Part shown: positions 25,505-33,405 of the stretch, piece after piece
Position numbering within the stretch: position 1 is the first letter of the stretch
Layout of the letters: each line of letters starts with the position of its first letter
Assembly (NCBI GenBank): GCA_020683205.1
Contig: CP085689.1
Location: 2,474,230-2,538,229 of the forward strand
Reading direction: 5' to 3'
DNA length: 64,000 bases
Source of the DNA: Lentisphaerae bacterium WC36
GTDB taxonomy: Bacteria; Verrucomicrobiota; Lentisphaeria; Victivallales; SZUA-371
Program-made: the position numbers and the translations under genes
Notes under the pieces: generated by a model
Databases searched by the model: none
What the model saw: the letters and a program-made list of their open reading frames with translations, nothing else
What the model was told of the DNA's origin: nothing

Positions 25505-25675
25505 TTAACTTAAAAAGATTGCTTGCATCGTAATTTTAATCTTTTTTTGAAACCATTTTCCCATATAGCTAGTTAATGTAGTTTCTAATATATTACCTAG
25601 TACTTTTCCACAAAATGCACACGTGAGTATATCTCCATTTTCTTTTAAACACGCACTAAGAGTTCCGCTATTACA
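25505..25675 (-). pseudogene. Coding remnant with zinc-ribbon-like cysteines
   Basis: A 56-codon open stretch without a start codon, reading CNSGTLSACLKENG, then DILTCAFCGKVLGNILETT and ending MQAIFLS. The spaced cysteines, CNSG...C and CAFCG, suggest a truncated zinc-ribbon protein. The family is not recognised. The rest of the 25346-25798 gap shows nothing else. Confidence 0.3.
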
Positions 25676-25798
25676 AATTTAAACAACGCTGAGTCACTAG
25701 GCTTGGTAGGCTATATTTGAAAGTTAATTTAAACTTAGAGTAGTTCTAAATCAGCATATTAATATTTTTTAACTTAAATCAAAACAGTATTTTCACTA

Positions 25799-27031
25799 TC
25801 ACTGACCATATCTATTTTGAACAGGCATAAATTCACTTAATAAATCATTAAATTCATCATCAACTTTTTTAAAATCTTCATTATAGTATGAACTAACCTC
25901 TGTATCTATAAATTCTTGCATTACTTTACGGATAAATTTTTCATCTTTAATAATACGCCAAAGAGTTACAATAAAACCTCCAACATCTAGCTTAGTAAGA
26001 TCACCTGAAAAAGCAACATATAAAGCATTACTAACTGTAGCGATTGTATTTGAATAAAGAATTATTTTCTTGGTCTTTACTTGATAAATTTTTTTATCTA
26101 TTTCACTCTCCGCTGTACAAAAAAGTCCATGAATCATTGAAATCACTGTATTGATAATTATAGAATATGTTGCTTGTTTTCCAACTGTAAGAAAGTTAGC
26201 ACTATCAATTCCATTTTTAGCTAGAGTTTCAGCAAATTCAGGGGATAATGTTTGAATAAATGGAATGGGTAAACTACACTTTGTATAAACATCTGAATGA
26301 AAGTGTATAGCTTGCTTTATTATAGCTGCAGCAAATGCAACGGGTTCATTTTGTAATCGTTCATATGCCGCCTCTAAAATTTTATCATTATGAGCGTTAT
26401 GAGAAATTACTTTTTCCATTGACCCTCTAGTATGAAATGAGTCTAAAGCATGCGTAGTAAGAGTATTGGTCATAATATTTAAAGGACCAATAATCCAACC
26501 TAAAATTGGATCATGACCTAAGGTTTTATATCGGTGATTCTGTCCCCCCAACCCTAAATCAAAAGATTGTCCTCCCTTTATTTTATCATATGGTACCCCA
26601 TCCAATAATATGGAATCAAGCTTATTATAATACCAACCTCCAGCTTTCCCTGATTGCCCCTCACCAATAACATCACTAATAGATTCTTCTAGCTTTTTGT
26701 CTGCTTTCTTGGTCGTGTCATGAGCAACTCTTTCCGCAAAATTTGAGAAAAAATACTGTCTTACACATTGTAAGGCTGTTGCAAGTAATAGAAATGTAAA
26801 ATCTAGTTTACTAAGTTTAGTTATTTTATAAAACTTATCAAACATATCTTCATTCAGTTGATTATATTCTGTTGAAAATTGATTTATTTCTTCTTCAGTC
26901 AGGTTTAAATTATAGTATTCTTTTGCTAGTTGAGTATTTATTTTATCAATATTAAATTCAAAACAACCAGTTTTTTTCCCTTGTTTTTTACGACGTTCGG
27001 CTCGACGTTTAGCTTTGGAGGCTTCTTTCAT
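25799..27031 (-). CDS. Unnamed conserved protein, partner of a TerB-like protein
   Basis: A 410-aa protein with a very basic N-terminus (MKEASKAKRRAERRKKQGKK) and several hydrophobic or amphipathic segments, including FTFLLLATALQCVRQYFF near residue 80. The best-conserved-looking part is GLGGQNHRYKTLGHDPILGW near residues 163-182, followed by IIGPLNIMTNT and ALDSFHTRG; I recall similar unannotated proteins in other bacteria but no known activity. The start overlaps the end of the TerB-like gene by 23 bp, so the two are translationally coupled and probably work together, perhaps at the membrane. A defence role is possible from context only. Confidence 0.5.
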   Translation of the reverse strand: MKEASKAKRRAERRKKQGKKTGCFEFNIDKINTQLAKEYYNLNLTEEEINQFSTEYNQLNEDMFDKFYKITKLSKLDFTFLLLATALQCVRQYFFSNFAERVAHDTTKKADKKLEESISDVIGEGQSGKAGGWYYNKLDSILLDGVPYDKIKGGQSFDLGLGGQNHRYKTLGHDPILGWIIGPLNIMTNTLTTHALDSFHTRGSMEKVISHNAHNDKILEAAYERLQNEPVAFAAAIIKQAIHFHSDVYTKCSLPIPFIQTLSPEFAETLAKNGIDSANFLTVGKQATYSIIINTVISMIHGLFCTAESEIDKKIYQVKTKKIILYSNTIATVSNALYVAFSGDLTKLDVGGFIVTLWRIIKDEKFIRKVMQEFIDTEVSSYYNEDFKKVDDEFNDLLSEFMPVQNRYGQ

Positions 27032-27662
27032 GGTAATACTTTTCCCAGTCTTCTTTTAATTTTATTTCAGCAGGATGAATAATATTATCAGCTTCAATTA
27101 TGGAGTCTAATATATCGCTAAATCCTAATAAATTTTCAAAAGATATTTTGTCTAAATACTTTTTACATTTTTTAAATGTCAATGTAGAATTTTTTAAACT
27201 TAACATTTTATCTTTTGCGACTGGAGAAAGAGTTCCATTGTCAACAATGTAATTTAAATAATAATCTAGTTCATCCTGTTCTTCAGCTGATATTTTTCCA
27301 TCACATTTTGCAATTGTGTAACAAAATGCAGTTAAACCAATCATATAATCATCTTGTTCTTTAACTTTTTTTAAGATGGGTTTCATTTTTTTTAATATTT
27401 CTGTTTCTCCTTTTTTAATACCATCTTCAAAACCCTTTTTCTTTGCAGAACGACGATTTGCTTCAATATCCTCTTCTTCTTTGCGACCTACAGCAGCTCC
27501 AATAGCTGCTCCTGCTAGTCCCGCTGTAGTAGCGGCTGTTGCAGCACCAGTCAAAGATGCAACTAAACTTGCTCCTGCTAATACAGATCCTCCACCAGTA
27601 AATGGAGCTGCTGCAACAGCTCCAACTCCAACAACAGTTCCTAGTAAAATTTTGCCTAACAT
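27009..27662 (-). CDS. TerB-like protein with glycine-rich membrane segment
   Basis: A 217-aa protein. Residues 1-60 are hydrophobic and rich in Gly and Ala (glycine-zipper type), likely inserting in or attaching to the membrane. A charged helical linker follows, with EDGIKKGETEIL. From about residue 105 comes a TerB/DjlA-type helical domain with the acidic metal-binding style loop CDGKISAEEQDELD and a second EADNIIHPAEIKL. TerB domains occur in tellurite-resistance and phage-defence membrane complexes. The gene overlaps the 410-aa partner gene downstream. An AAAGGT site precedes the ATG. Confidence 0.6.
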   Translation of the reverse strand: MLGKILLGTVVGVGAVAAAPFTGGGSVLAGASLVASLTGAATAATTAGLAGAAIGAAVGRKEEEDIEANRRSAKKKGFEDGIKKGETEILKKMKPILKKVKEQDDYMIGLTAFCYTIAKCDGKISAEEQDELDYYLNYIVDNGTLSPVAKDKMLSLKNSTLTFKKCKKYLDKISFENLLGFSDILDSIIEADNIIHPAEIKLKEDWEKYYHERSLQS

Positions 27663-27874
27663 AAAAAATACCTTTAGTCTTATTAAGTGTTCACTATAAA
27701 AATATATTAGCCTATATTTAGCACTATTTCAAATGAAATTTTGAAATTTTTGACTTTGAAATTAATGATTTTAATTTTAGGGAGGAATTGTTATTTTAAA
27801 TTTTGTGTTGATTCTCTTTTCCACCAAATTTTTGTGATTTTTAAGGCATATCAATCTCAAAAAAAACAAGAATA

Positions 27875-29242
27875 TTATTTTTCATTCTTTAGAGTGCAAT
27901 TATCAAAAAACAAATCGTGATTTTTTTTATAGTTACCACTATTTTTCCCCTGTTTTAGAAAATTAAAAGAACAATTTTTAAAAGATATATGTCTAAAACC
28001 TATTATTGATTCATCAAATTTAGAATCATCAAAACAACCATTTTGAACATTGCAATTATAGAATCCACTTTGAAAAAAACTATTTTCCAAAAAATTAACT
28101 CTAAATAGATTTGCATGATTAATATTAGTGTTGTCAAATTCACAGTTTCTAAAGTTAGTTCGATTCATTTTGGAGTAATTAAAGTTAACGTTAAATATTT
28201 TACATTGGTAAAAGTATTTCATATGGATATTTGCAAAACTTAAATTAAAATTTGATAGATATTTATCAGTTTTAAGGTGAGATAATACAATATTATGAGT
28301 TTCTTTTATATATAGAGGTATATGTTTATAAGCTTCTTCAACAAATCTTAATAGAACATCTTTATCGTCCTCTAGCGTATAAATTACAGTTAAGTATTGA
28401 GTTAATTTTTCATTAAATTTTGCTTTTTCTTTAAACTCCTTTATTGCAATATCTGAGCAATCATCATTTTCATTATTTTTGGGAGTGTCATTATAAAAAG
28501 ATAAAAAATCAATATTTTCGCTGAACTGAAAAATTGTAGTATTACTATACCTTCTTGCTTCATTTATGTATGTTGATGAAAAATTAAATTTCCCCCAAAA
28601 CTCATTTAAGTAATTTTTATAAAATTCGTTAACCTGATTAGCATAGTCTTGACCTTTATCATAATAGGTTGATAATGCTTTAATTGCTGAAGCTCTAAGA
28701 TTATCACTTTTTGTTTCATCACATGCAATTTCAATCCATTTAAAATAATTTTCCCAATCATTTGTACTTTTTTGAAGATTTATTTCATCCTCTTTTTGTT
28801 GATGATCTTTTACTTTGTGTTTATCGCGCCAGTACCATAAGTATGTGGCAGGAATCGCTGCCACTATAGAAAAAGCAATTGGTTTTAGCCATTCATAGTT
28901 ACCAAGCAATTGATGTATATTTTGCCATTGAGTAATAATGCATAAAAGTTCAAATGACACAATGTAAATTAATGTAGTAAGCCTTTCTTTAGATGAAGTG
29001 AAAAAACTCTTTTTAAAATCAAAAAATAAAGCAAATTTGTATATAATTATAAATGTTGTAAAAATTACCACAAAATATTTTTGGTATCCATTAGGATTAA
29101 GTTCAGAAATAAAAAAATATGTATAGGAAATAAGAATTATTGTAAAAATTCCTAAATAAGTTAGTTCTTTAATTTTTTTCAATAATTTATTTAAAAAAGC
29201 ATCAATTTTATCAAGTTTTTTTCTTGTTGCTAATGAAAACAT
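27875..29242 (-). CDS. Membrane-anchored pentapeptide repeat protein
   Basis: A 455-aa protein with about four hydrophobic helices in the first 140 residues, a charged central domain with a segment like ASAIKALSTYYDKG, and a C-terminal pentapeptide repeat region (about 335-440) with steps such as ANIHM, CKIFN, VNFNY, TNFRN, CEFDN, TNINH and ANLFR. The repeats form a right-handed quadrilateral helix, often a protein-interaction or DNA-mimic surface. Similar membrane pentapeptide proteins occur near defence genes. It starts with GAGG and ATG and has no close partner: 212 bp separate it from the TerB pair. Confidence 0.7.
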   Translation of the reverse strand: MFSLATRKKLDKIDAFLNKLLKKIKELTYLGIFTIILISYTYFFISELNPNGYQKYFVVIFTTFIIIYKFALFFDFKKSFFTSSKERLTTLIYIVSFELLCIITQWQNIHQLLGNYEWLKPIAFSIVAAIPATYLWYWRDKHKVKDHQQKEDEINLQKSTNDWENYFKWIEIACDETKSDNLRASAIKALSTYYDKGQDYANQVNEFYKNYLNEFWGKFNFSSTYINEARRYSNTTIFQFSENIDFLSFYNDTPKNNENDDCSDIAIKEFKEKAKFNEKLTQYLTVIYTLEDDKDVLLRFVEEAYKHIPLYIKETHNIVLSHLKTDKYLSNFNLSFANIHMKYFYQCKIFNVNFNYSKMNRTNFRNCEFDNTNINHANLFRVNFLENSFFQSGFYNCNVQNGCFDDSKFDESIIGFRHISFKNCSFNFLKQGKNSGNYKKNHDLFFDNCTLKNEK

Positions 29243-29301
29243 GTTTTTACCTCATTTTTATTTGATATAAATTAGTATTGATTTGTTTTAAATTCAAGTA
29301 G

Positions 29302-29433
29302 CTTAAATCTCAAAATTTTACAACAGGGATTGACGTTTCAATAAAAACTGTTTCTGCAATCATAAATCAGCACAAAAGAGTAACCCTTGAAATGGCTTTA
29401 ACATTCTTGAAATCGTTAAAAACTTCAGTTTAA
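29302..29433 (+). pseudogene. HigA-type antitoxin remnant
   Basis: The frame after TAG at 29299 reads GIDVSIKTVSAIINQHKRVT followed by LEMALTFLKSLKTSV and stops at 29431-29433. This is the recognition helix and following segment of a HigA/XRE antitoxin, whose usual form is vsrktlsailNgkr.iT.emAlrL. The N-terminal half, the start codon and a toxin gene are missing. It is a relic of a toxin-antitoxin module. Confidence 0.5.
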
Positions 29434-29589
29434 TTATGACTATTTTTTTCAATAGATACCCACACTCTAATATATTTCAATAAAAAGCGTTAAGACTCGT
29501 CACTGTTTTGGTTTAAGAATTATTAAATATTTTATTTTTCAAAAAGTTGTTCCTAAAATTAGGGAGGATTTTTTTATGTTTTAATTTGT

Positions 29590-29630
29590 AATTTGATTTT
29601 TTAGGTATTAGTTTTGAGTACAATTGAATT
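29590..29630 (+). promoter_or_regulatory. Conserved leader block of RNA copy 1
   Basis: A block beginning AATTTGATTTTTTAGG and ending in TACAATTGAAT is nearly identical at 30228-30268. TACAAT (29619-29624) suits a -10 element. TTGATT (29593-29598) is 20 bp away, too far for a standard sigma-70 spacer, so the exact promoter form is unclear. Confidence 0.45.
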
Positions 29631-29871
29631 AGTATAGTGATACCCTTTGTATTTTGACGTTTTAAAGTAAAATAGACCAAATTTTTAAGAGAAAAACGTA
29701 ACAAAAAATATTTAAGGGCGTTCATTGTATCTATAACCGTGTTTATTCAACAGCAGTATTTTTGAATACAGCTGTTATAGATATTTTGAGCGTATTTTTA
29801 TTTTTGCATTTTCTCAAGGCTATTGGTCTAGCCCTACTTTAGATGTGAAGATTTAAATACGCTCTTTTTTT
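29631..29871 (+). ncRNA. Structured RNA, copy 1 (unknown family)
   Basis: An untranslated stretch with four self-complementary pairs: A TAGACCAA (29673-29680) with TTGGTCTA (29823-29830); B GAGAAAA (29689-29695) with TTTTCTC (29809-29815), nested inside A; H ATCTATAAC (29729-29737) with GTTATAGAT (29774-29782), containing an inner GTATT/GAATAC hairpin; and G GAGCGTATTT (29788-29797) with AAATACGCTC (29855-29864) followed by T7, a terminator. G crosses A and B, so they form a pseudoknot or two exclusive folds. Copy 2 keeps all four helices with changed bases on both sides. No known family was recognised. Start is estimated from TACAAT. Confidence 0.6.
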
Positions 29872-29973
29872 ATGCTTAAAATGCAGGGGCGTTATAGAAT
29901 TTTTTTAGGAAGTTTTAAGTTTAGTAGTTCTCATTTAATCAAATAATAGTCAACAAATTAATGAGGAAAAACG

Positions 29974-30153
29974 ATGTCCCAAAAGCAAAATGATCAGGAA
30001 ACGAATTCGCCACATAAAGTAAAATATTATTCCAAAGAGGAGTATGAGAACGGAGACTTTGAAGGAGCTATTTTAGAATGTTTTTCAATCAGCACCTCCA
30101 ACGATAATAAGAAAAATAAAGTGCATGGTTATTTGTTAACGTTGCAAGGTTAG
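29974..30153 (+). CDS. Small hypothetical protein, 59 aa
   Basis: ATG 29974 with a TGAGG ribosome binding site 7 bp upstream, 60 codons ending at TAG 30151. The product starts MSQKQNDQETNSPHKVKYYS, continues KEEYENGDFEGAILECFSIS and ends in a Lys/Asn-rich tail, HGYLLTLQG; it is hydrophilic and has no known domain. It lies between the two structured RNAs, about 100 bp after the terminator of copy 1, matching the 113-bp spacing between copy 2 and the SHOCT gene. The good start site and codon pattern make it a credible gene. Confidence 0.5.
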   Translation: MSQKQNDQETNSPHKVKYYSKEEYENGDFEGAILECFSISTSNDNKKNKVHGYLLTLQG

Positions 30154-30269
30154 TAACATTTTGCTTAATATAATTTTATCATTATTCTGAAATTGTAGTT
30201 TTGATATTTTTATTGCTTTTGGTTTGCAATTTGATTTTTTAGGTATTAGTTTTTAGTACAATTGAATAA

Positions 30270-30509
30270 TTTATAGTGTTTACTTTCACTATTTCTGCGT
30301 TTCCAATGAAAATCGCCAATTTTTAATCCCGAAATGCAACGAAAGACCTGAAAGGTATCGTTCACTATATCTATAAAGACTGTTTTTCAAGCTGTATTTT
30401 TTTGAATACGGCTTTATAGATATTTTGAGCGTATTCTTTTTCTGCATTCGGGATTAGGCGTTTGGCGATGCCTCATTGGAGTGTGGGAATTTGAATACGC
30501 TCTTTTTTT
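30270..30509 (+). ncRNA. Structured RNA, copy 2 (unknown family)
   Basis: A paralogue of the RNA at 29631-29871, preceded by the same conserved leader block (30228-30268, with TACAAT at 30257-30262). Helices: A ATCGCCAA (30312-30319) with TTGGCGAT (30462-30469); B ATCCCGAAATGCA (30326-30338) with TGCATTCGGGAT (30443-30454), one bulge; H ATCTATAAA (30369-30377) with TTTATAGAT (30413-30421); G GAGCGTATTC (30427-30436) with GAATACGCTC (30493-30502) and T7. Relative to copy 1, A and B are almost fully rewritten yet still pair. H and G each show a clean compensatory change. Confidence 0.6.
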
Positions 30510-30621
30510 GTGCCTGCATTTTGCTTCCACTTCGCAAAAGAGCTTAATAATCGAGCTGATTGTCATTTTTTTTGACGATCAATAATAATTTAACTTAGTT
30601 CTAATTTTATGGAGTGTAAAA

Positions 30622-31152
30622 ATGGATAATTCACAGTTTGAAAAATTAAAAAATATCAAAGAGCTTTATAAAGAAGGAATTCTATCAGAAGAAGAGTTTA
30701 TCAATGAAAAAAATAAGTTACTCAACCAAAAAGATACAAGCAATAAAAAAATTGTCAAAAAGCAAATTCTAAATGCTACTAAAGAAAAATTAATGACGCT
30801 TAAGAATGAAACCAAAATATATACCAATTATGGCAATGTACCTTTTTTCAGAAAGCAATATGTTTTTTGGATATTACTTTTAGGTCCTATTCTTACTAGG
30901 TTTGCACTTCTGTTCTCAATGACAAAAGAAGAAATTTATTCAATGCAAATGAGGATTGGCTGCGAAAATTTTAAGCCTATGGCTATTCATGCGTTATCTT
31001 GGATTTCATTTTTATCGATATTAACCGCAATAGGAATCTTAATTTTTGGAAATATTTTTTATAAGAAGAATGACAAAGTTAGGAGTTTTGACAATAAAGA
31101 TAGAGTTATCGCATTTGTGCTAGCTGTAATTTTATTGTTAATGGGACGTTAA
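30622..31152 (+). CDS. SHOCT-like membrane protein
   Basis: A 176-aa protein. Residues 1-40 (FEKLKNIKELYKEGILSEEE and on to KNKLLNQK) follow the SHOCT/short oligomerisation pattern, L..L..L...GiLteEEF..kK..LL, here at the N-terminus. Three hydrophobic segments follow (FWILLLGPILTRFALLF, ALSWISFLSILTAIGILIFG and VIAFVLAVILLLMG). It probably oligomerises at the membrane. A GGAG site precedes the ATG. It is the first of three same-strand genes (30622-32734), all encoding membrane or lipid-anchored products, and lies downstream of RNA copy 2. Confidence 0.55.
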   Translation: MDNSQFEKLKNIKELYKEGILSEEEFINEKNKLLNQKDTSNKKIVKKQILNATKEKLMTLKNETKIYTNYGNVPFFRKQYVFWILLLGPILTRFALLFSMTKEEIYSMQMRIGCENFKPMAIHALSWISFLSILTAIGILIFGNIFYKKNDKVRSFDNKDRVIAFVLAVILLLMGR

Positions 31153-31204
31153 GTATTTTTTATAACAGTATTTACATCAATTTAAAGATAAAAATGGAGA
31201 AAAA

Positions 31205-32149
31205 ATGAATCAAAATAATCAGTTTGAACTCTCTCAAGTTATGGGAGAACAATTTAAATTTTCTGGAAAATACAACTTAAAATCATTACTTATGCAATTA
31301 TTGTGGGTTATTCCATTAATGATTGGGTTGAGTATTATTTATAACTACATTTGCAAATGGATTCCATTAGCTTATTTCAATATTTTAGGAACCTTTGCCT
31401 ATGGAATTTTGATTGGTCTTTGTGGTTATGTTGCGATAAAAATGTCACATACTCGTAACAAAGTAGTTTTAACTACAATGATGTTAATTTTAGGTATTTT
31501 AGGGCTGTATTTTGCTTGGATTTTCTTTTTTGTAGTGCAATTAAAACTTACTTATGCAGATGGATTTAAGATGATTTTTCAGCTTTTTGTAGCCTTTGAC
31601 ATGACGTCAAATTGGTTCATTAAAGGAAAATTCTATTTATGGCGGTTACCTAAAGATGTTCAAGGTAGTTGGCTCTATTTTCTAACACATTCTATTGAAG
31701 CGTTATTAATTATTGGTGTTCCAATATTTTCTGGTAGATTATTGAATTCCAGAGAAGCTTATTGCGAAGACTGCCAAGAATGGCTTGATGAAAACAAGGA
31801 AATAATAATTGAAGATGTTTGTGACAAACTTTGGCCTGACTTAACATTTAAAGAGCAGAATAAATTTTTAAGAAATAAGGTCAAGAATTTAGAAGTTAAT
31901 GAACTTTTGACAGCTCAGCAAGTTCAGGATAAGGACAGCCATTTAAGGTGTGAACTTAAATACTGTAATAATTGTAAAAAATTTGCAATTTTAAACGTTA
32001 GTCGCAAAAAGATTTTCAAGAAAGAACAAGAAGCATTCAATAAAAAGTTTGAGACTGAAACTGAACAAGAAGCAACTATTGTTGCTGGAATTTGCATACC
32101 AAGCTCAATATTAAAAAATATTATAAACAATAAAAATAAAGGAGTTTAA
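31205..32149 (+). CDS. Membrane protein with cytoplasmic zinc-ribbon-like domain
   Basis: A 314-aa protein with five hydrophobic segments in the first 180 residues (for example LLWVIPLMIGLSIIYNY, ILIGLCGYVAI, MMLILGILGLYFAWIFFFVV) and a charged C-terminal domain. Two cysteine pairs, YCEDCQEW near 186 and YCNNCKKF near 256, could bind one zinc ion. The last residues (ATIVAGICIPSSILKNI) may be a tail helix. No family recognised. It lies 52 bp after the SHOCT gene and 3 bp before a lipoprotein gene, so the three probably form one envelope-spanning unit. Confidence 0.5.
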   Translation: MNQNNQFELSQVMGEQFKFSGKYNLKSLLMQLLWVIPLMIGLSIIYNYICKWIPLAYFNILGTFAYGILIGLCGYVAIKMSHTRNKVVLTTMMLILGILGLYFAWIFFFVVQLKLTYADGFKMIFQLFVAFDMTSNWFIKGKFYLWRLPKDVQGSWLYFLTHSIEALLIIGVPIFSGRLLNSREAYCEDCQEWLDENKEIIIEDVCDKLWPDLTFKEQNKFLRNKVKNLEVNELLTAQQVQDKDSHLRCELKYCNNCKKFAILNVSRKKIFKKEQEAFNKKFETETEQEATIVAGICIPSSILKNIINNKNKGV

Positions 32150-32152
32150 ATA

Positions 32153-32734
32153 ATGAAAAAAATAATATTACTACTAATGATTGGATTAGCAACCTTTTTT
32201 GTTACAGGGTGTTCAGATAGCGGAGTCGCTGTAGTAAAAACGTTCCAAGCTGAAGGATTTAACAACAAATCTTTTCAAGAAGTTTTTGGCGAATATAAAG
32301 GGGCTAAAAGCGTGAAATGGCTTTCAGCAGAGAACATCGACAAAAAAAATATTTCTCCTTTATCACGAAAAGAAGCTGAAGATAAGGCTGAAAAAGTCTA
32401 CAAGGCAAGTTGTGAAGTTGAATTATATAATGATGTAGTGAACTTTCAAACTGACTCAAATAATTATACACAGGTTTCAGTATTAATGGAACTAAATGAA
32501 GGGCTTAAGTCTGGAAAAGCGAATAATAGTATAGGGAAATTTGTTTTAGTTTTCGAAGCAAGTATAGATAAAGATGATAAAGAAAACATCTTGTACAGTA
32601 CCTGTCTAGATATGCATGTTGAGAAAAAAGGTAAACTTCGCTTTTATATAGATAATGCTAAAAAAGTATTAAAAAATATTGCCAATAATAAAAAGTTAAC
32701 CTTTAATGTCGTTGGTATAGAACAAATCAAATAA
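32153..32734 (+). CDS. Lipoprotein, unknown function
   Basis: A 193-aa protein with a classical lipoprotein signal: MKK, a hydrophobic core LLLMIGLATFF and the lipobox VTGC with Cys at about residue 20. The mature part is mixed alpha/beta and charged, with no recognised domain. It starts 3 bp after the membrane-protein gene with a GGAG site, so it is the last member of the SHOCT-membrane-lipoprotein operon. A terminator follows at 32751-32785. Confidence 0.65.
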   Translation: MKKIILLLMIGLATFFVTGCSDSGVAVVKTFQAEGFNNKSFQEVFGEYKGAKSVKWLSAENIDKKNISPLSRKEAEDKAEKVYKASCEVELYNDVVNFQTDSNNYTQVSVLMELNEGLKSGKANNSIGKFVLVFEASIDKDDKENILYSTCLDMHVEKKGKLRFYIDNAKKVLKNIANNKKLTFNVVGIEQIK

Positions 32735-32750
32735 TTATTCCCTTAATAAT

Positions 32751-32785
32751 AAAAGCGGCTAAGCTCAATCTTTAACCGCTTTTTC
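32751..32785. terminator. Bidirectional terminator
   Basis: AAAAGCGG and CCGCTTTTT with additional inner pairing, between the convergent lipoprotein gene and the Gp2-like gene. T-rich flanks lie on both strands. Confidence 0.7.
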
Positions 32786-32835
32786 TTTATTGTCTTACTA
32801 AAAAATCTTTACCACTCCCAATCATAAAAATAATA

Positions 32836-33405
32836 TTAAATTCTACTCATACCAATAGAACGAAACCTAGTATTAATATTCTTACTATAAACTTTAGCTA
32901 AATAACTAACCCAATTCAAAGCATTACGATGAGTTTCTTCTCTATCCCTATAAATCATCATTCCACAACTAACCTTATTACAATATTCTATTAAACCCTT
33001 ATTATCAAAATCAAAATTTAACTGTTTATTCCATAAAGACTCTGCCTTAGAAATTACCTTGTGAGGACGTTGTATCTTATTTCCATTTAACAGAATAGCA
33101 AAATGATAATGAGGATTACTACTTTCATGCTGTTCTCTTACCCATATGCATCTAGGATCATAGTTATTACGCTTTAAATAACGATTTAAGCTTTCATTAA
33201 AATTACAAATCAAACTATTACTTTCAATATTTATGTTAGCATAACTTGTAGGATACCTAACATCAAACCTGACTAGAAATACTTTATTATGTTTATTAAT
33301 ACAGCTATAAAGTAATCTCTTTATTTTGCTTGAGTAGTCTTTGTTTAATTCATAATTATCATTGTTGCTTGGTCTATTACTATTTTCGTTATTAAATCTT
33401 TTCAT
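32836..33405 (-). CDS. Inovirus Gp2 / YagK-YfjJ family protein
   Basis: A 189-aa protein of the inovirus Gp2 (YagK/YfjJ C-terminal) family: LVRFDVRYPTSY near the start, IWVREQHESSNPHYHFAILLNGN in the middle (written here in parts: IWVREQ and PHYHFAILLNG), and LNWVSYLAKVYSKN near the end. The PHYHF element is an HUH-like metal-binding motif, and members of the group are thought to act in rolling-circle-type replication. A partner Tyr could be one of those in the C-terminal helix. It is divergently arranged with the AlpA-like gene, a frequent pairing in P4-type islands. The start has an AAGGA site. Confidence 0.7.
   Translation of the reverse strand: MKRFNNENSNRPSNNDNYELNKDYSSKIKRLLYSCINKHNKVFLVRFDVRYPTSYANINIESNSLICNFNESLNRYLKRNNYDPRCIWVREQHESSNPHYHFAILLNGNKIQRPHKVISKAESLWNKQLNFDFDNKGLIEYCNKVSCGMMIYRDREETHRNALNWVSYLAKVYSKNINTRFRSIGMSRI

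Noticed and set aside
29513-29725. A 70-codon open frame on the minus strand
   Set aside because: It runs through the leader block and the A and B stems of RNA copy 1, has no ribosome binding site, and its product is low-complexity Lys/Asn/Phe sequence.
29631-30509. Retron, type III toxin-antitoxin RNA, 6S RNA or CRISPR repeat as explanation of the paired structured RNAs
   Set aside because: No reverse transcriptase, ToxN-like endoribonuclease or Cas gene is near; the two copies are not short direct repeats, and the layout lacks the closing end-to-end stem of 6S RNA.
29878-30522. AAAATGCAGG (29878) and its inverse CCTGCATTTT (30513) as ends of a small mobile unit
   Set aside because: A 10-bp match without target duplication or transposase is weak in AT-rich DNA and may be chance.
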